From the NCBI RefSeq assembly GCF_918698085.1, contig NZ_CAKKLP010000002.1, positions 248,001-312,000 on the forward strand: a stretch of 64,000 nucleotides of DNA, given 5' to 3'. The position numbers and the translations under genes are program-made. Of this stretch, positions 52,938 through 61,563 are shown in pieces (position 1 is the first letter of the stretch; the number at the start of each line of letters is the position of its first letter). The stretch is from Chryseobacterium sp. Bi04. GTDB lineage: Bacteria > Bacteroidota > Bacteroidia > Flavobacteriales > Weeksellaceae. The notes under the pieces were generated by a model, which was given only the letters and a program-made list of their open reading frames with translations, had not been told where the DNA came from and searched no databases.

Positions 52938-53840
52938 ATGAAGCGTATTCCTCAATATAAGCCGGATGAATTTAAACCGATCCTTAATCTGGACTGGGCA
53001 GGGAAGGCTATGTTGAAAAAAGGGCTGAACGAATTCTTTATAGAGCCACTTCAGGTTCTCAGCGAAGCAAAAACTCCTTCCCAGCCACATCGTAAAACGG
53101 TAAACGATTTTGTGTTTATAAAAAAAGGATTTCTTGAAAAAATGGTTTGTTCAGATACGTTTTCTGTACAGGAAAATATGATGATCCTTCTTCCTCCGTA
53201 CAAGATCCGTACATTTCTTAAAAATACACCGGATATTGAAGGGTTCTACTGTCATTTTTCCGATGATTTTATTGCAGAAGGTCCCGGGTTGAAATATCTG
53301 CAGGATATTCTGAGTTATACAGAGGTTAAAAACAATCCTACACTGTATCTGGATGAACAACATCAGGAAAGGATTTACCTGATTTTGCAGCAGATGGAAA
53401 GCCTTTATTCGGCCAATGATACTGTGGAATTGCTTAGATTGTATCTTTTTACCTTACTGGGAGAGATCCGGCATTTTATAGAAAAGCTTCCGAAGCAGAA
53501 TCTCTCGGTTAATGAAACCATTGCATTAAAATTCAGAAGGTTGATAACCAGTCAGATTCAGAATTTACACGCTGTAAAAGAATATGCAGATCTGCTTAAT
53601 GTTTCCCCCAATCATTTGAATAAAACAATAAAGAAAGCAACCGGAAAAACGGCTTCTGAGATTATCACTGAAGCTCTTTTGATGGAAGCAAAGGCTTTAC
53701 TCTCCTTACCGCAATATACTGTTTCTGAAGTCGCTATGGCCTTAGGAATAGAAGATATTTCTTATTTTTCCCGTCTATTTAAAAAGCATACCGGTATCAG
53801 TCCTTCAGAGTATAGAAAAGGGATTGATTTATCCTACTAA
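52938..53840 (+). CDS. AraC-family transcriptional regulator
   Basis: The N-terminal half of this 300-residue protein resembles the cupin-like effector domain of AraC regulators. The C-terminal HTH region (about 195-295) has both helix-turn-helix motifs: VKEYADLLNVSPNHLNKTIK and VSEVAMALGIEDISYFSRLF, followed by KKHTGISPSEYRK. Regulators of this kind often act on neighbouring genes. Here the candidates are the MFS exporter upstream and the DoxX and N-acetyltransferase genes downstream. Confidence 0.9.
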   Translation: MKRIPQYKPDEFKPILNLDWAGKAMLKKGLNEFFIEPLQVLSEAKTPSQPHRKTVNDFVFIKKGFLEKMVCSDTFSVQENMMILLPPYKIRTFLKNTPDIEGFYCHFSDDFIAEGPGLKYLQDILSYTEVKNNPTLYLDEQHQERIYLILQQMESLYSANDTVELLRLYLFTLLGEIRHFIEKLPKQNLSVNETIALKFRRLITSQIQNLHAVKEYADLLNVSPNHLNKTIKKATGKTASEIITEALLMEAKALLSLPQYTVSEVAMALGIEDISYFSRLFKKHTGISPSEYRKGIDLSY

Positions 53841-53912
53841 TGGATGCATCTGTTCTAACCTTATCTTATTGTATTTAAGAATTTTGTAAGTACAATTATG
53901 ATGGTTTAGAAA

Positions 53913-54569
53913 ATGAAACAAATATTACTTTTCAGTATTGGAATAGTGCCCATATTATTTTTTTCTCAAAATAATAAACAAGCTCCCAATCCTCCTGTTG
54001 TCTTTGAAGCTTTAGCCGGCAATAAGGGAATTGCTAGCCAGATGACAATCAATAAAGGTTTTCAGGAGGTCAGAGGGTTGGGGTTTTTCAGTGCTGCCAA
54101 TATTTCTTCAAAATGGAATGAAGACCGTTCCAATGATGCGATGATTCAGGTGAATATAACTTATGAGGTGATAAGAAATATCCGGGTGCTGGGTGGAATG
54201 CATTACACGCCTACTACCGGGCTTAGACCCACCGCAGGATTATTATACTCATTAAGCACTCCCGAATTTTTACTGATTGTCAATCCCCGATTCATTGGGT
54301 TTTCCGAAAAGAGTATTGCAGAAGGGATGATATTATTGGAATATAAGCCCGCAATCAACAAAAACTGGAAAGGATATTCGCGGGTTCAGGCCCTTTATTC
54401 GGAAACTATAAAAGATGGAGCACATGCCCGCAGCTATCTGATGCTTCGGCTTGGTGTAAGTTATAAACCCCTCACTTTTGGACTTGGCGCCAATTGGGAT
54501 CGCTATGGACCCTTTAAGGAAAGTAAACAGAACTTTGGGGTATTTGCCGCCATCAGGCTATTTAACTAA
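53913..54569 (+). CDS. Secreted, probable outer-membrane beta-barrel protein
   Basis: Signal peptide about 1-18 (IVPILFFSQ). The 218-residue chain is built of alternating strands with aromatic girdles (VNITYEVIRNIRVLGGMHYT, LMLRLGVSYKPLTFGLGANW) and ends in FAAIRLFN, consistent with a small outer-membrane barrel. I cannot name a family. It is between an AraC regulator and a DoxX gene on the same strand. Confidence 0.65.
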   Translation: MKQILLFSIGIVPILFFSQNNKQAPNPPVVFEALAGNKGIASQMTINKGFQEVRGLGFFSAANISSKWNEDRSNDAMIQVNITYEVIRNIRVLGGMHYTPTTGLRPTAGLLYSLSTPEFLLIVNPRFIGFSEKSIAEGMILLEYKPAINKNWKGYSRVQALYSETIKDGAHARSYLMLRLGVSYKPLTFGLGANWDRYGPFKESKQNFGVFAAIRLFN

Positions 54570-54610
54570 AATATATACATTTTTACTCTAATTATTTTAT
54601 TCTTATTACT

Positions 54611-55075
54611 ATGAAACATTTAATTTTTCAAACGAATAATACCTGGACCGGGACTTTGCTGAGATGGACAATAGGTATTGTATTTATACCTCACGGGCTG
54701 CAAAAAACTTTGGGTTTATTTGGAGGAATGGGATGGAGCAAAACAATGGATTTTTTTACAGAAAGCTTACATCTTCCATATTTTGTAGCGTTTACGGTAA
54801 TTTTGGTGGAATTTTTGGGCTCAGTATCACTGTTACTGGGTTGGGGAACCAGATTCTGGGCTTTATCATTTATAGGTTTATTGACCGGAATTATGTTTAC
54901 TTCTCATTGGGATAACGGATTTTTTATGAACTGGTTTGGTACCCAAAAAGGTGAAGGATGTCAGTTTGATATTCTTGCGATTGGAATAGTTGTAGCTTTG
55001 CTTATTGAAGGAGGAGGAAAATTATCCGTAGACCGTTGGATTTCTTCTAAAAATATCCTGAAAAAAGAATCATAA
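54611..55075 (+). CDS. DoxX family membrane protein
   Basis: A 154-residue, four-helix membrane protein of the DoxX family (TIGIVFIPHGLQKTLGLFGG, ILVEFLGSVSLLLGWGTRFW). DoxX proteins have been linked to thiosulfate:quinone oxidoreductase and to thiol stress resistance in some bacteria. Its stop codon abuts the arylamine N-acetyltransferase start codon, so the two are translationally coupled. Confidence 0.88.
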   Translation: MKHLIFQTNNTWTGTLLRWTIGIVFIPHGLQKTLGLFGGMGWSKTMDFFTESLHLPYFVAFTVILVEFLGSVSLLLGWGTRFWALSFIGLLTGIMFTSHWDNGFFMNWFGTQKGEGCQFDILAIGIVVALLIEGGGKLSVDRWISSKNILKKES

Positions 55076-55888
55076 ATGAAAGTCATGAATCAGTTAAAAT
55101 TAGAAAAATATCTGGAAAGAATCCATTTTTCCGGAATCCCGGAAATGAATATGGAAACACTGAAAAGAATCCATCAGCTTCACCCTCAGTACATTCCTTT
55201 TGAGAATATTGATCCTTATACCGGAAATGTTCCGTCTCTGAATCCGGACGATATTTTCAACAAATTGGTGAGTGAATCAAGAGGAGGCTACTGCTATGAG
55301 CAGAATTTACTTTTAAAGGAAGTTTTAACTTTTCTGGGATTTACGGTTGAGCTGCAGCTAGGAAGAGTGTTATGGAAGAGAGAGGAAAATGCTAAGTCTG
55401 CCAAAACACATGCATTGCTGACTGCTGAAATTGACAATCAAAAATATCTTGTAGACTGTGGTTTCGGAATAGTAACACTTACAGCTCCCTTGCTTCTAAA
55501 TAATAAAGAACCCCAGGAAACCCCGAATGGTTTGTTTAAGGTTTCTCAGAAAGATGGATCTTATATGCTTTGGATATGGAAAGAAAAATGGCTTCCGATC
55601 TATCGTTTTGCTCTGGAAAACGTAGAACCTTTAGATTGGGAGATTGCCAACTGGTATCTCTCTACTTATCCCGAATCTATGTTTAAGAAAAACCTTGTAC
55701 TCTCAAAAGTGGATGAAGAGGCAAGATATACTTTTAGCGATCACACATTGAATATACGGAGAGAAACAGAAGAAAAAGAATCAGTAGCCATAGAAAGTGA
55801 TGAACAGTTATTTCAGATATTGAAAGACATTTTCGGATTACAAGAAAATGCAGTGAAGCTTTTAAAACAAAAAATAACTAGTGAATAA
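55076..55888 (+). CDS. Arylamine N-acetyltransferase
   Basis: NAT transfers acetyl groups from acetyl-CoA to arylamines or hydrazines. The catalytic triad is C73 (RGGYCYEQN), H112 (KTHALL) and D127 (VDCGFG), in the order and spacing of the family. At 270 residues the length fits. I use the first ATG (55076), which directly follows the DoxX stop; the ATG three codons later is an alternative. With DoxX and a drug exporter it forms a plausible detoxification set. Confidence 0.93.
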   Translation: MKVMNQLKLEKYLERIHFSGIPEMNMETLKRIHQLHPQYIPFENIDPYTGNVPSLNPDDIFNKLVSESRGGYCYEQNLLLKEVLTFLGFTVELQLGRVLWKREENAKSAKTHALLTAEIDNQKYLVDCGFGIVTLTAPLLLNNKEPQETPNGLFKVSQKDGSYMLWIWKEKWLPIYRFALENVEPLDWEIANWYLSTYPESMFKKNLVLSKVDEEARYTFSDHTLNIRRETEEKESVAIESDEQLFQILKDIFGLQENAVKLLKQKITSE

Positions 55889-55895
55889 TTTACAG

Positions 55896-55929
55896 AGCAA
55901 AAGGAAGTCCATGGACTTCCTTTTACCTT
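55896..55929. terminator. Bidirectional terminator
   Basis: A perfect palindrome (AAAAGGAAGTCC and its complement around CATG, 55899-55924) with flanking A and T runs, between the NAT gene and the convergent lipoprotein gene. Confidence 0.88.
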
Positions 55930-55953
55930 TTAAAAATTGAATTCTTATGAAAA

Positions 55954-56898
55954 TTAAGGGTAGAGTGATTTTGTACCATTGCTTACAATATTGCTTCCCA
56001 ATCCTGAAAAGGATACTGAGAAATTGCTTGTATTAAAACTTAAAGATCCGGTAGGAGTACAAAGACCTAAAGCATACCGACATTGCCCGTATGCCCCGGT
56101 TCTTTTAATAACTTTACTTTCGCTTTTTGCTTTTCCTAAACTGATATTCCCCCAGTCGCTTACATCAACATTTGAAACAGTGGAACCTGAATAATAGATG
56201 GTAATCTGATATCCGATTTCTCCTCTTTTAGAGCCCCAAAGCCAATTGGCAGTCCACCATTGTTTATACCATTTGGAAACCACTCTTGCCGTTGAGCTGT
56301 TTGATACCTCAGAATTTCCTCTTGTATCCATCAGGACCAATCCACCAAAGACATTATCCCAGACAATACCCGAGTCATTATAAAAACAGAGTGTAGTAAA
56401 TTTTCCATTTTTACCATCCCATGACACTTCCATGACATTAATACCTGCTTTTATCTCATCGGTAGCCATTTCTTTTAATCCTTTCTGAGCAGTGATCAGG
56501 GGATCTCCTGAATATAAGTCTCCAATTTTACCAATTTTTACAGAAGAAGGATCCGCAATATTTCCCAACCCAATAAACTGATCCTTATCAGAAATCAGGT
56601 TTTGAGAGATTTCAATACCTTTTTGGGTGGAAATTTTTCCCAGAACACTAATTCCTGTGATCTGAAGGTCATTGTTTAAATGTTTTGCAAGATTTTTTTT
56701 GGATTCATCAAGCTGTATCTGCACCGTTTGGGGAACAGCCTGTACACCGGGAATAATTTCTTTCTTAAGATCAGTTACAGAGATTTTAGCCTGAGCTGTT
56801 TCCTGTTGTGAAACTTCATTGCTTTCATTCTGGCAGCTGCTTAGTGCCAAGACTGACAAAACAGCAAAAAATTTAAAGGGAGTTAGTAATTTTTTCAT
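55954..56898 (-). CDS. Lipoprotein of unknown function
   Basis: Lipoprotein signal with LALSSC (C22 lipidated). The 314-residue protein has a Gln/Glu-rich N-terminal linker and a helical middle (DLQITGISVLGKIS ... IADPSSVKIG). Its C-terminal region is rich in aromatic residues (VSKWYKQWWTANWLWGSKRG) and Ser/Gly. I do not recognise a family; the tail suggests a surface-binding role. It is monocistronic, with a terminator behind it. Confidence 0.65.
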   Translation of the reverse strand: MKKLLTPFKFFAVLSVLALSSCQNESNEVSQQETAQAKISVTDLKKEIIPGVQAVPQTVQIQLDESKKNLAKHLNNDLQITGISVLGKISTQKGIEISQNLISDKDQFIGLGNIADPSSVKIGKIGDLYSGDPLITAQKGLKEMATDEIKAGINVMEVSWDGKNGKFTTLCFYNDSGIVWDNVFGGLVLMDTRGNSEVSNSSTARVVSKWYKQWWTANWLWGSKRGEIGYQITIYYSGSTVSNVDVSDWGNISLGKAKSESKVIKRTGAYGQCRYALGLCTPTGSLSFNTSNFSVSFSGLGSNIVSNGTKSLYP

Positions 56899-57215
56899 AT
56901 AAAAAGTATTTAGATTGTGTAGGGTAAATATACTAAAACAGACATTAAATCTCGTTATTTTGAATTAATTATTTGTTAATATGTTGTTCTCAGGGCGAAA
57001 TAATTCAGGAATCGGAAATTGAATATGGGGGAGGAAACAAGAGGTAAGAGACCAGGAGACGTAGAGAGTGGAGATGAGAGATGAGAGGGTGGGTGTAGCT
57101 GATACCTATAAATTTCAAACTTTAAATGGTGAACGTTAGGATATGAAATCTTAAAATTTGTTTAAAATTTTAAATTACATTAAAGAGATGTTATAATCTT
57201 TCGTAATTTTACAGC
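56899..57215. other. Intergenic region containing a heptamer array and the tatA promoter
   Basis: No gene. The period-7 array at 57031-57093 (purine-rich GAGATGA units) and a near-consensus TAATTTTA at 57204-57211, 5 nt before the tatA ATG, are the only features seen. Confidence 0.6.
57031..57093. repeat. Period-7 purine-rich array
   Basis: Nine consecutive 7-nt units, such as GAGGAAA, CAAGAGG, TAAGAGA, GAGTGGA and twice GATGAGA. Each shares a GAG/GA core but the sequence drifts. Confidence 0.75.
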
Positions 57216-57551
57216 ATGGAATTAAGCATTGGAGAAATGGCACTCATTGCCATTGCAATCGTTGTATTATTCGGACCGGATAAACTTCCTCAGATTGCAC
57301 GTGATTTAGGATCAGGTGTAAGAAAAATGCGTGGAGCAGTGGAAGATATCAAAACTGAGATTATGAAAGAAACGGATAATCCTGTTTCCGAGATCAAACG
57401 TGAAATTGAAAAGGTAAAAGATGCTGCCAAAGATTTCAACCCGGTTAATGATATCAAAAAAGATATTTTAACAGAACCTCTTGCATCTAATGAGCCTCCA
57501 AAACTAAAACCTTCTGAAGATGAAACTTATGAAGGACCTGTAAGCAGATAA
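57216..57551 (+). CDS. tatA: Twin-arginine translocase subunit TatA/TatB family
   Basis: A short N-terminal membrane helix (ALIAIAIVVLFG, about 8-20) is followed by the signature FGPDKLPQIARDLGSG hinge and an amphipathic helix. A Lys/Glu-rich tail brings it to 111 residues. The GPDKLP hinge is that of TatA/B. The protein would form the protein-conducting component for folded substrates. No tatC is in the window, so it is either elsewhere or this gene is a paralog. Confidence 0.88.
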   Translation: MELSIGEMALIAIAIVVLFGPDKLPQIARDLGSGVRKMRGAVEDIKTEIMKETDNPVSEIKREIEKVKDAAKDFNPVNDIKKDILTEPLASNEPPKLKPSEDETYEGPVSR

Positions 57552-57553
57552 GT

Positions 57554-58120
57554 ATGGAGGAAATTATTCAGGAAGATAAAACGGTATTTCTGTACCTTAA
57601 TAATTTGGGAGACCCTTCTTTTGATCAGCTCTGGATGTTGATTTCCAGTACCTGGATCTGGGTACCTCTTTATATTATATTCCTTTATTTTTTATACAAA
57701 AACTATAAGCTTAGATCTTTAGTTTTTATTCTGATATTTTTGGCATTGGGAGCAACGGTTTCTGACCAGCTGGCCAATGTTTTCAAATTTGGGGTTGCCA
57801 GGCTGAGACCTTGTCATGATCCTACGCTGGAACATTCTATGAGGATTGTGAAATGTGGAGGGCAGTATGGATTTTATTCTGCACATGCTTCCAATACCTT
57901 CTTTCTAGCGGCTTATCTGGGAATTTTATTAAAAAAGAAAATTAAATGGTTCCCATATGCTATATTTGTATGGGCTATAGTGGTTTCCTACAGCCGAATT
58001 TATTTAGGAGTGCATTTTCCGATAGATATTTTGGTGGGGGCGTTTGCTGGTTCTTTATTGGGAGTGATATTTGGTGCACTCGCCAAAAAAGTGATCAACA
58101 AACAAAATATAACACCATGA
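57554..58120 (+). CDS. PAP2 family phosphatase
   Basis: A 188-residue membrane enzyme with about five helices. The three phosphatase motifs are K78-FGVARL-R84-P85, SAHA with H111, and R148-x5-H154-x3-D158 (SRIYLGVHFPID). It dephosphorylates a lipid phosphate such as undecaprenyl pyrophosphate or phosphatidic acid. It starts 2 nt after the tatA stop, and its stop overlaps the next gene start, so the three are likely one operon. Confidence 0.92.
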   Translation: MEEIIQEDKTVFLYLNNLGDPSFDQLWMLISSTWIWVPLYIIFLYFLYKNYKLRSLVFILIFLALGATVSDQLANVFKFGVARLRPCHDPTLEHSMRIVKCGGQYGFYSAHASNTFFLAAYLGILLKKKIKWFPYAIFVWAIVVSYSRIYLGVHFPIDILVGAFAGSLLGVIFGALAKKVINKQNITP

Positions 58121-58932
58121 AAAAACCTTTATTACTTTTAGCTTCTATTTGTTTCTCCCTCAATTTCTATGCCCAGGATAAAAAAATAGCTGAGGAATGC
58201 TTTAAAAAAGCGGATTATAAATGTGCTGAGGAACAGTATTCAAAATTAGCTGAAAAGGAACAGATCCAGAAATTTCAATCCGAATATTACAATAGCCTTG
58301 GAACAGCGCAAAGAAGGCTGGGAAAGGCTACAATGGCTTTTAAATCCTATGAATCTGCGCTGATTGCCAACCCCATGTCTGCTCCTGTCTATGTCAACCT
58401 GGCGTCATTACACAGCCAGAAAGGAAATAAAGCAAAAGCACTGGAATATGTGGAAAAAGGTCTTCAGGTAGATCCCGAAAATACGGATCTGTATCTGACA
58501 CGTTCCAAAATCTACGACAGCCAGGGAAAAAAGGATCTGGCTATTAAAGATCTTAATCAAATTCTGACCTTTGCACCGGATAATATTTTTGCGAAAACGG
58601 GATTGGCAAATCTGAAGAAGAGCAGTGGCGATCTTGACGGGGCTTTAAAAGATTATAACCAGCTTATTGCTGAAAAGCCGGAATCACTTTTATACAATGG
58701 ACGCGCAGATGTGTATCTTAAAATGAAAAAGTACAAAGAATCCCTTACAGATGCCAATAAAGCAATTTCCATTGATCCCAAATTTGCCCAATCTTATGTA
58801 ACCAAAGCATTGGTCTTATTTGATACTGCCAAACCTAAAGAAGCTTGTGAGAATCTTGATAAAGCAGTAACCTTTGGGTATGAAAAAGCTGTACTGGCAG
58901 ATTATTACGCTAAATGCATCAGGAAATCATAA
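58117..58932 (+). CDS. Secreted TPR-repeat protein
   Basis: The real start is ATG 58117, overlapping the PAP2 stop (ATGA); a longer frame upstream belongs to the PAP2 gene region. Signal peptide about 1-19 (LLASICFSLNFYAQ). The mature 250 residues form about seven tetratricopeptide repeats (FKSYESALIANPMSAPVYVN, then LEYVEKGLQVDPENTDLYLT and YKESLTDANKAISIDPKFAQ). TPRs mediate protein binding in the periplasm. No partner is known. It ends in a hairpin-type terminator. Confidence 0.88.
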   Translation: MKKPLLLLASICFSLNFYAQDKKIAEECFKKADYKCAEEQYSKLAEKEQIQKFQSEYYNSLGTAQRRLGKATMAFKSYESALIANPMSAPVYVNLASLHSQKGNKAKALEYVEKGLQVDPENTDLYLTRSKIYDSQGKKDLAIKDLNQILTFAPDNIFAKTGLANLKKSSGDLDGALKDYNQLIAEKPESLLYNGRADVYLKMKKYKESLTDANKAISIDPKFAQSYVTKALVLFDTAKPKEACENLDKAVTFGYEKAVLADYYAKCIRKS

Positions 58933-59279
58933 TCATTTCAATATATATTTCATTTCCCGATCATGCATTATGATCGGGTTTGATTAATAATTCATTTAGC
59001 CTGTTTAATTAATTAAAATTGAGTCACAAATGTTGAGTGAAATGCTATAAACACTTTAGCTTATTTTAAGTTTAAGCTGATTGAAAATAAAGAGTACACT
59101 TAAGCAAAAAATCTTTGATTTTTTTTAAACTTACGTGAGCTTTAGTAAGCTTATTTTCACAGCTTTATTAAACTTAAGTGTTCATGACTACGTCGAATCT
59201 TCGATTTGTGGTTAAAATAAAATTCATCAATAATAAAGTGTACTTCTGAAAAGTGAATGAAGTAGATAAAGAAAAATAA
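58933..59279. other. Structured AT-rich intergenic region
   Basis: No gene is seen in 347 nt. A hairpin at 58956-58978 may terminate the TPR transcript. ACACTTAAG near 59097 and CTTAAGTGT near 59173 are inverted, enclosing AGCTT-rich repeats. This could form a long stem-loop. No promoter resembling TAnnTTTG was seen right before trmL. Confidence 0.5.
58956..58982 (+). terminator. Hairpin after the TPR gene
   Basis: CCCGATCAT (58956-58964) pairs with ATGATCGGG (58970-58978), followed by TTTGATT. The T tract is weak. Confidence 0.6.
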
Positions 59280-59738
59280 ATGTTAAATATTGTTTTAGTA
59301 GAACCCGAAATACCCAATAATACGGGTAACATAGGAAGATTATGTGTAGGAACGCAAAGTAAATTACATTTGGTTCACCCTTTTGGATTTGTGATTAATG
59401 ATAAAAACCTGAAACGTTCAGGATTGGATTATTGGGTGCATCTTGATGTTTCCGAATATGCAGATGTAGAAGAATGGATAAAAAATATCCCGGATCTTTC
59501 ACGGGTCTTCCTGATGAGCTCGCATGCCGAAAAATCATATCTGGAAACTGATTTTCAGGATGGGGACTGGCTGGTTTTCGGAAAAGAAAGTAAAGGCCTA
59601 AGTAAAGAAGTTCTGGACCGTTTTGAAAATCATTTAACGATTCCCATGTCAAAATTAATCAGGAGTTTTAATATTGCCAATTCTGTTGCCTTTGTAGTAG
59701 GTGAGGCTAAAAGGCAGATTAATTCAAAAGCCCAATAA
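59280..59738 (+). CDS. trmL: tRNA (cytidine(34)-2'-O)-methyltransferase
   Basis: A SPOUT-fold methyltransferase that 2'-O-methylates the wobble base of tRNA-Leu. At 152 residues it matches TrmL. The SAM-binding trefoil-knot segments are visible: PEIPNNTGNIGRLCVGTQS (residues 9-27), VFGKESKGLS (about 100-109) and IPMSKLIRSFNIANSVAFVV at the end. It faces rlmH, another RNA methyltransferase, on the opposite strand. Confidence 0.95.
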   Translation: MLNIVLVEPEIPNNTGNIGRLCVGTQSKLHLVHPFGFVINDKNLKRSGLDYWVHLDVSEYADVEEWIKNIPDLSRVFLMSSHAEKSYLETDFQDGDWLVFGKESKGLSKEVLDRFENHLTIPMSKLIRSFNIANSVAFVVGEAKRQINSKAQ

Positions 59739-59817
59739 ATTTATATCCGGTAAAGAATGTCAAATAAAACTGTTGGTTGCGGGAAAAACTAAAACAGATT
59801 TCTACAGTAGAAAACTC

Positions 59818-60291
59818 TTAGTCATTATGATAGGGCTTTCCCTGCAGGATCTGATCAGCCCTGTAAAGCTGTTCAACAATAAATAACCGGATCATCTGAT
59901 GGGTAAATGTCATTTTAGATAATGACATTTTTTCATTGGCCCTGCTGTACATTTCTTCTGAAAAACCGTAAGCACCACCAATCAGGATATGTACTTTTTT
60001 CACAGAGGAATTCATCCAGTTATCAATTTTCTGAGAAAATTCACGGCTGGTAAACTGTTTTCCTTTTTCATCAAGGATGACAACAAGGTCGTTTTTGTCG
60101 ATATGGTTGAAGAATAGCTTAGCCTCTTCTTTTTTTAGAAGATCTGCAGATAAGTTTTTTGCATTTTTAACATCCGGGATTTCTGTAATTTCAAAATTCC
60201 AATGCTTGGGCAGGCGATTGAGATAGTAATTGATCAGGGAAGTAATTTCTTTATCGTCCGTCTTGCCGATACAAAGTAAACTGATTCGCAT
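59818..60291 (-). CDS. rlmH: 23S rRNA (pseudouridine(1915)-N3)-methyltransferase
   Basis: RlmH methylates pseudouridine 1915 in helix 69 of 23S rRNA. The 157 residues include LDEKGKQFTSREFSQKI, LIGGAYGFSEE and the C-terminal SKMTFTHQMIRLFIVEQLYR with PYHND at the end, the SPOUT signature of the family. A TAnnTTTG element lies 19 nt upstream. It converges with trmL, with no clear terminator in the 79-nt gap. Confidence 0.96.
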   Translation of the reverse strand: MRISLLCIGKTDDKEITSLINYYLNRLPKHWNFEITEIPDVKNAKNLSADLLKKEEAKLFFNHIDKNDLVVILDEKGKQFTSREFSQKIDNWMNSSVKKVHILIGGAYGFSEEMYSRANEKMSLSKMTFTHQMIRLFIVEQLYRADQILQGKPYHND

Positions 60292-60310
60292 TATAAGAAG
60301 TTTGAGGCCG

Positions 60311-60318
60311 CAAAGATA
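60311..60318 (-). promoter_or_regulatory. Promoter -7 element of rlmH
   Basis: Read on the minus strand this is TATCTTTG, 19 nt before the ATG at 60291. Confidence 0.55.
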
Positions 60319-60391
60319 AGTCTTTTTAATTTATCCGGGATTCTGATGCTATCTCTTACGCTGTAAACTCCTGCTAACAACCCATTACTTT

Positions 60392-60455
60392 CACACCTCC
60401 AGTCCCATATCTTCAGTCTCCAATCTCAAGGTCTCCTGTCTTTACTCTCATTCCA
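60392..60455. repeat. Period-7 pyrimidine-rich array
   Basis: Successive 7-nt units such as CACACCT, CCAGTCC, CATATCT, TCAGTCT and CCAATCT, then after one 8-nt step CCTGTCT and TTACTCT. It is the pyrimidine-strand counterpart of the purine-rich array at 57031. Confidence 0.75.
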
Positions 60456-60457
60456 CA

Positions 60458-61444
60458 TCAATCCATAACACGGCTTTTATATCTGTTCCTGTAATCTGCG
60501 GGGGTTAATCCTGTAACTTTTTTAAACAGGGTTCTGAATGTTTTCAAATCATTATAACCGATACTGTAGGTGACATCAGCAATATTACCTTCGCCGGACT
60601 CCAATGCCTTTTTTGCTGCCTCTACTTTTATCCGTTGAATGTATTCTATGGGATTCAATGTAGTAGCGGTTTTAAACCTTCGGATGAAGTTCCGTTTGCT
60701 CATATTCACCTGGCGGGCAACATGTTCAACAGAAATATCTGTTTTGAATTTTTTTTCGATATAGGTTTGCGCCTGATGAATTTCATGATCATTATGAAGA
60801 CGCTGCCCCGAAAAAATAGTAAAAATGCTTTGAGAAGTCCGTCCGTAATCCAAAGCATAATACTTACTGAGTTCTATAGCAATTTCTTTGCTGCAATTTT
60901 TTTCGATGAAATATAACAGGGCATTTAATGAGGAAAAGCCTCCGCCCCCGGTAATAATTGCTTTGGAGTGAGTAACTACATGATCGGGTTTAAAATCTAT
61001 CTGTGGATACCGCTTTTGTAAATCTTCCATAGCTCCCCAATGTGAAGTAGCCGGCATGCCGTTGAGCAAACCGCATTCAGCCAAAAAGTAAGCACCGGTA
61101 CATAAGCTGATAATCTCGGCTTTTTCCTGATATTTTTTTTCTATCCAACCGATCAGTGAATGGTTTTGCGCAAGCAATACATCTATTTGCTGAAGGTCCA
61201 TACTTGTTGGCGGAATAATAATGACATCAGTATCAAAATCATCTGATATTGTTTTTGAACACTGAAATTGTATGGGAAGATTGGATTGTACTGTTTTCTG
61301 ATGAACTCCAATTAACTCTATAAGAAAAGGAGCAGGCATACCTCTTTCTACCGCAGCTTCGTTTGCACTGGACAATAATGCTGCTGTAGTGGATACGGCA
61401 GTAGACATGATATGATCATACACTATGATTGAAATATGTTTCAT
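60458..61444 (-). CDS. GlxA-type transcriptional regulator
   Basis: I start at ATG 61444 (MKHISIIVYD), which aligns to the DJ-1/PfpI-like N-terminal domain of GlxA regulators; the longer upstream frame is not domain-like. The N-terminal domain holds ISLCTGAYFLAECGLLNG and TSHWGAM. The C-terminal AraC HTH region has VEHVARQVNMSKRNFIRRFK and IADVTYSIGYNDLKTFRTLF. It probably activates a nearby or distant catabolic gene. Its target is not visible here. Confidence 0.9.
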   Translation of the reverse strand: MKHISIIVYDHIMSTAVSTTAALLSSANEAAVERGMPAPFLIELIGVHQKTVQSNLPIQFQCSKTISDDFDTDVIIIPPTSMDLQQIDVLLAQNHSLIGWIEKKYQEKAEIISLCTGAYFLAECGLLNGMPATSHWGAMEDLQKRYPQIDFKPDHVVTHSKAIITGGGGFSSLNALLYFIEKNCSKEIAIELSKYYALDYGRTSQSIFTIFSGQRLHNDHEIHQAQTYIEKKFKTDISVEHVARQVNMSKRNFIRRFKTATTLNPIEYIQRIKVEAAKKALESGEGNIADVTYSIGYNDLKTFRTLFKKVTGLTPADYRNRYKSRVMD

Positions 61445-61563
61445 GATAGGATGAATAGATATCTTAAAAATAAGCAAATTTTGGCACAAAATACACTACA
61501 GAATGTCATTTTAACGTAGGGACAGTCTTTAAGAGGTGTTGTAATTTTACAAAAAGATATATT

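Noticed and set aside
57946..58116. N-terminal extension of the TPR protein within the PAP2 gene
   Set aside because: The extension is an out-of-frame reading of PAP2 and the ATG at 58117 starts a clean signal peptide.
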